Below, piece by piece: positions 53,939 through 56,348 of a DNA stretch of 56,348 nucleotides. The notes under the pieces were generated by a model. It was given only the letters and a program-made list of their open reading frames with translations, was not told the origin of the DNA and made no database searches. Every line of letters begins with the position of its first letter. Positions within the stretch are counted from its first letter, which is position 1. The translations under genes and the position numbers were made by a program. The DNA is from an uncultured cyanobacterium (GTDB lineage: Bacteria > Cyanobacteriota > Cyanobacteriia > PCC-6307 > Cyanobiaceae): assembly GCA_903935205.1 (NCBI GenBank), contig CAIZQU010000080.1, positions 1 to 56,348 of the forward strand, in the 5' to 3' direction.

Positions 53939-55249
53939 ATGACGCCGCCGCCCGCCACCAGCTCCGTGCTGGTGGTCGGCGGTGGCGTCATCGGCTTGAT
54001 GGCGGCCTGGCGGCTCGCGCAGGCGGGCCAGGCCGTGACCCTGATCGATCCAGCTCTGGAGCCGGCCCCGGGGGCGGCCGGCGGCAGCGACCAGAACGGT
54101 GCCCGACAACCCGGGGACGTGCAGGGGGTTCAGCCTGCTGCCCGCTCCATTGCTCCTGCGGAGGGGGCAGACGGCAGCGTGTGCAACCTGGCGGGCAGCC
54201 AGGCCGCCCTGGGGGTGTTGATGGCGCAGGTGTTTCAACGCAGCAGCGGCCGTGCCTGGCGGCTGCGGCAGCGCAGCCACCAGCTCTGGCGGGAGTGGAT
54301 CCCGGAGCTGGAGCAGCGCGGCCATCGACTGCCACGCCGCCAGGGGTTGTTGTGGCTGGCCGCCACAGCGGAGGATCTGGAGCGGCAGGCACGGATCGCG
54401 GCCGAACGAGCCCGGCAGGGGATCGGCCTGCGCCAGCTCACGGCGGCCGAAGTGGCGGAGTTCCATCCTCAGCTGCCGGGACCGGCTCTGGGGGGCCTGC
54501 TCTCGCCCGAGGACGGGCAGCTCGATCCAGGCCCCCTGCTTGAGGCCCTGCGACAGGAGGCGATCCGAGCGGGAGCGACCTGCCTGGCGGAGGCGGCGCT
54601 GGCGCTGGAGCGGGGCGAGGACGAGAACGAGGGCCACGGGAAAACGAGGAGCAGGCGAGCGGTGTCATCGCCGCTGGAGCTGGGACCAGCGGCGCAGGGC
54701 ATGGCAGCGGGCCCAGGCTCGGGGCGTTGGCGGGTGCGGCTGGCCGGCGGCGGGGTGCTGATGGCCGACTGGCTGGTGCTGGCCCTGGGTCTGGGCAGCG
54801 AGGCGCTGCTGACAGGCCTGGGTCAGCGGATGCCCCTTGAACCGGTAGTGGGTCAGGCGCTGGAACTGGAGTTGCCGAAGCAGCCGGGCTGGAGCTGGCC
54901 GGGGGTGGTGGTCTGGCGGGGGATGAATCTTGTGCCGCGACCGGATCTGGAAGGTGGCCGGCGTCTCTGGCTGGGGGCGACGCTGGAACCGGGCGATCAG
55001 GCCGGCGCCAGGGCCCTGGCGGAGCTGCGAGCGCTGGGTGGAGAGGCGCCGCCCTGGTTGCGCCAGGGCAGGGTGGTGCGTCAATGGCAGGGGCTGCGCG
55101 TCCGCCCGATCGGCCAACCGGCGCCGCTGCTGTGCGAACCCGAACCGGGGCTGCTCGTGGCGACGGGGCACTACCGCAATGGCGTGCTGCTGGCACCGGC
55201 GACGGCGGAGTGGCTGGGAGAACGGATCCGAGGCCAAGCCAACGCATGA
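53939..55249 (+). CDS. FAD-dependent oxidoreductase, glycine/D-amino-acid oxidase-like
   Basis: 436 residues. The N-terminal FAD-binding motif is VLVVGGGVIGLMAAWRLAQAGQAVTLID. Typical of the DAO superfamily are the later GLLSPEDGQLDPGPLLEALRQEA, LVLALGLGSEALL, QALELELPKQPGWSWPGVVVWRGMNLVPRPDL and the C-terminal ATGHYRNGVLLAPATAEWL, the pattern of ThiO-like glycine oxidases. An insertion of about 40 residues (EDENEGHGKTRSRRAVSS) lies in the middle. Whether it serves thiamine synthesis or amino acid catabolism cannot be told from the window. Confidence 0.85.
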   Translation: MTPPPATSSVLVVGGGVIGLMAAWRLAQAGQAVTLIDPALEPAPGAAGGSDQNGARQPGDVQGVQPAARSIAPAEGADGSVCNLAGSQAALGVLMAQVFQRSSGRAWRLRQRSHQLWREWIPELEQRGHRLPRRQGLLWLAATAEDLERQARIAAERARQGIGLRQLTAAEVAEFHPQLPGPALGGLLSPEDGQLDPGPLLEALRQEAIRAGATCLAEAALALERGEDENEGHGKTRSRRAVSSPLELGPAAQGMAAGPGSGRWRVRLAGGGVLMADWLVLALGLGSEALLTGLGQRMPLEPVVGQALELELPKQPGWSWPGVVVWRGMNLVPRPDLEGGRRLWLGATLEPGDQAGARALAELRALGGEAPPWLRQGRVVRQWQGLRVRPIGQPAPLLCEPEPGLLVATGHYRNGVLLAPATAEWLGERIRGQANA

Positions 55250-55377
55250 AGTCATGACAAGCGGCGCTTGGATTGCCGTCCCTGATCGCAGCGGCGCCCT
55301 TGTCAAGAGCCACCAAGCCATGCGATCAGGACGACATCCCAGGCCATGCCAACACAGCCGGTCAGCCCTGAAGAACG

Positions 55378-56348
55378 ATGGCTGTGATCACCCGAAAGCA
55401 TGACACCGGGCAAGCCGCCACCAATCTATACTGGAGTGACAAAATTCTTCTTTCCGCTGATTCCATGCCAGACAGTGGTGATATCTATTTGGCATCACCA
55501 ACAACGATTTATCCCGGCATGTCTTTAGCGGCTGGGAGCACGTACAATCAGACATCGACACCGATCCTGCCAACCGATCTCAGTCCAGGCCAATACTTTT
55601 TGATTGTCACGGCTGACGCCTATTCCATGCAAGCTGAAGCCAATGAAAACAACAACTCCTTCACCATCCCTTTGACCGTGTCCTCCTCAGCGGCTCTTCC
55701 CACCATCACCGTTTCCGTCTCACCGATCTCGGTATTGGAAGACGGCATTGCTGAGCTCATTTTCAGCTTCAGCCGCAGCGGCCCCAGCAGCAACCCACTG
55801 ACGGTTTACTTCAACACCACCAACCTCACTCCAACCGGGGCCACCTACGGGATTGATTTCGCCCAGACCGGTGCTGTTGTTCATTCCAACTCGAAACTGA
55901 GTGTCAGCTTTAGCGCAGGCGCCAGCACGGCCACCGTCAGAATCGATCCCATCGCTGATAACAACCAAGAGCCCGACGAGACGGTAAGCGTCAACCTGTT
56001 GCCCGACACTGGCTACACCCTTGGTCTGTCCGCCTCCGCTACAGGAACGATCCGCGACGACGATGCTCTGTCCACGATCGAGAGCCTGGGTCATGCCACG
56101 CTCCTCCTGCGCAGCAGCGATGGCGGAGCCTTCGTCAAAGTCGGCAGCGCCGCTCCCATCCAGGTCCTCTCTCCCTGGGGGGCCACGGTCGGCTCCAACA
56201 CCTCCACCTGGCAGATCCTTGCCGCCGACACCATCAACGGTGTCAACAAGCTCCTCTGGCGCAACAACGCCAGCAACTTCCTCCACACCTGGACGCTCGA
56301 CAGCAGCTGGAACTGGACCTCGTCCGGCGGCATCTTTGACCCCAATAC
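55378..56348 (+). CDS. CARDB/Calx-beta adhesin-like protein, 3' end cut by the window edge
   Basis: An ATG at 55378 opens a frame that runs off the end, at least 323 residues. It begins MAVITRKHDTGQAATNLYWSD and continues with the second half of a CARDB domain (NLYWSDKILSADS, GQYFLIVTADAYSMQAEANENNN), then a Calx-beta domain (ISVLEDGIAELIFSFSRSG, TGATYGIDFAQTG, EPDETVSVNLLPDTGYTLG, TGTIRDDD), then IESLGHATLLLRSSDGGAFV and WQILAADTINGVNKLLWRN. No signal peptide is visible and the first half of CARDB is missing, so the 5' end seems truncated or the start lies in another frame. These domains are typical of large extracellular calcium-binding proteins. Lower GC than the neighbours. Confidence 0.7.
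   Translation, partial: MAVITRKHDTGQAATNLYWSDKILLSADSMPDSGDIYLASPTTIYPGMSLAAGSTYNQTSTPILPTDLSPGQYFLIVTADAYSMQAEANENNNSFTIPLTVSSSAALPTITVSVSPISVLEDGIAELIFSFSRSGPSSNPLTVYFNTTNLTPTGATYGIDFAQTGAVVHSNSKLSVSFSAGASTATVRIDPIADNNQEPDETVSVNLLPDTGYTLGLSASATGTIRDDDALSTIESLGHATLLLRSSDGGAFVKVGSAAPIQVLSPWGATVGSNTSTWQILAADTINGVNKLLWRNNASNFLHTWTLDSSWNWTSSGGIFDPN

Overview
The window comes from a GC-rich cyanobacterium, most likely a picocyanobacterium of the Synechococcus/Cyanobium group. The evidence is a phycocyanin beta/alpha pair, the photosystem II lipoprotein PsbQ, an aconitase of the AcnB type, scattered HIP1-type GCGATCGC octamers, and heptanucleotide tandem repeats of the cyanobacterial STRR kind. 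Most of the chromosome backbone here is a molybdenum-cofactor and nitrogen gene set: mobA, moaA, moaB, moaD, moaE, moeA and moaC, the cyanase gene cynS, and an HPP-family (nitrite-transporter-like) membrane protein. These genes are not contiguous. Accessory modules are inserted between them.

Layout. At 0.6-7.0 kb (minus strand) three overlapping genes form a vWA-MoxR-VMAP conflict system: a vWA/formylglycine-synthase-like protein, a MoxR AAA+ ATPase, and an alpha/beta-hydrolase fused to a VMAP-C-like domain. A SLATT-like two-TM protein diverges from it. At 7.8-12.7 kb are a polysaccharide deacetylase, cynS, mobA, a cupin and moaA. At 12.8-22.6 kb lies the most unusual block: a fusion of an FAD-dependent oxidoreductase (carotenoid-desaturase/amine-oxidase type) with a polyprenyl diphosphate synthase, translationally coupled to an encapsulin shell protein, then a DUF3237 protein coupled to a class III nucleotidyl cyclase/AAA/TPR regulator, with a divergent Crp-family regulator. 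Periodic direct-repeat arrays (17 bp and 22 bp) lie on both sides of the Crp gene. At 22.7-25.4 kb are a fascin/trefoil-like repeat protein, a small secreted protein and cpcBA.

At 25.8-34.4 kb are an M48 peptidase/DUF898 pair, the HPP protein, moaB, a small membrane protein, moaD, moaE, a DUF4231 (SLATT-type) protein, moeA and moaC. At 34.7-41 kb is an AT-richer island with a six-copy 13-bp tandem repeat, a TIR-DUF4062-TIR protein and a coupled nSTAND-TM-WD40-like protein, which together look like an NLR-type defence or cell-suicide module. A long, nearly gene-free stretch follows to 42.5 kb. The rest is mainly housekeeping: an HO-like diiron protein, acnB, a J-domain protein, two paralogous lipoproteins, a B12/radical SAM protein, an O-antigen-ligase-like protein, purU, psbQ and a glycine-oxidase-like flavoprotein. 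The window ends inside a CARDB/Calx-beta adhesin-like gene that runs off the edge.

How they work together. The Mo-cofactor genes would supply nitrate reductase, while cyanase and the HPP protein feed other nitrogen sources; narB, nirA and nrtP are not visible and may lie outside. The encapsulin block suggests a compartment for isoprenoid chemistry under cyclic-nucleotide control; this is an inference from gene order and overlaps, not from any visible cargo peptide.
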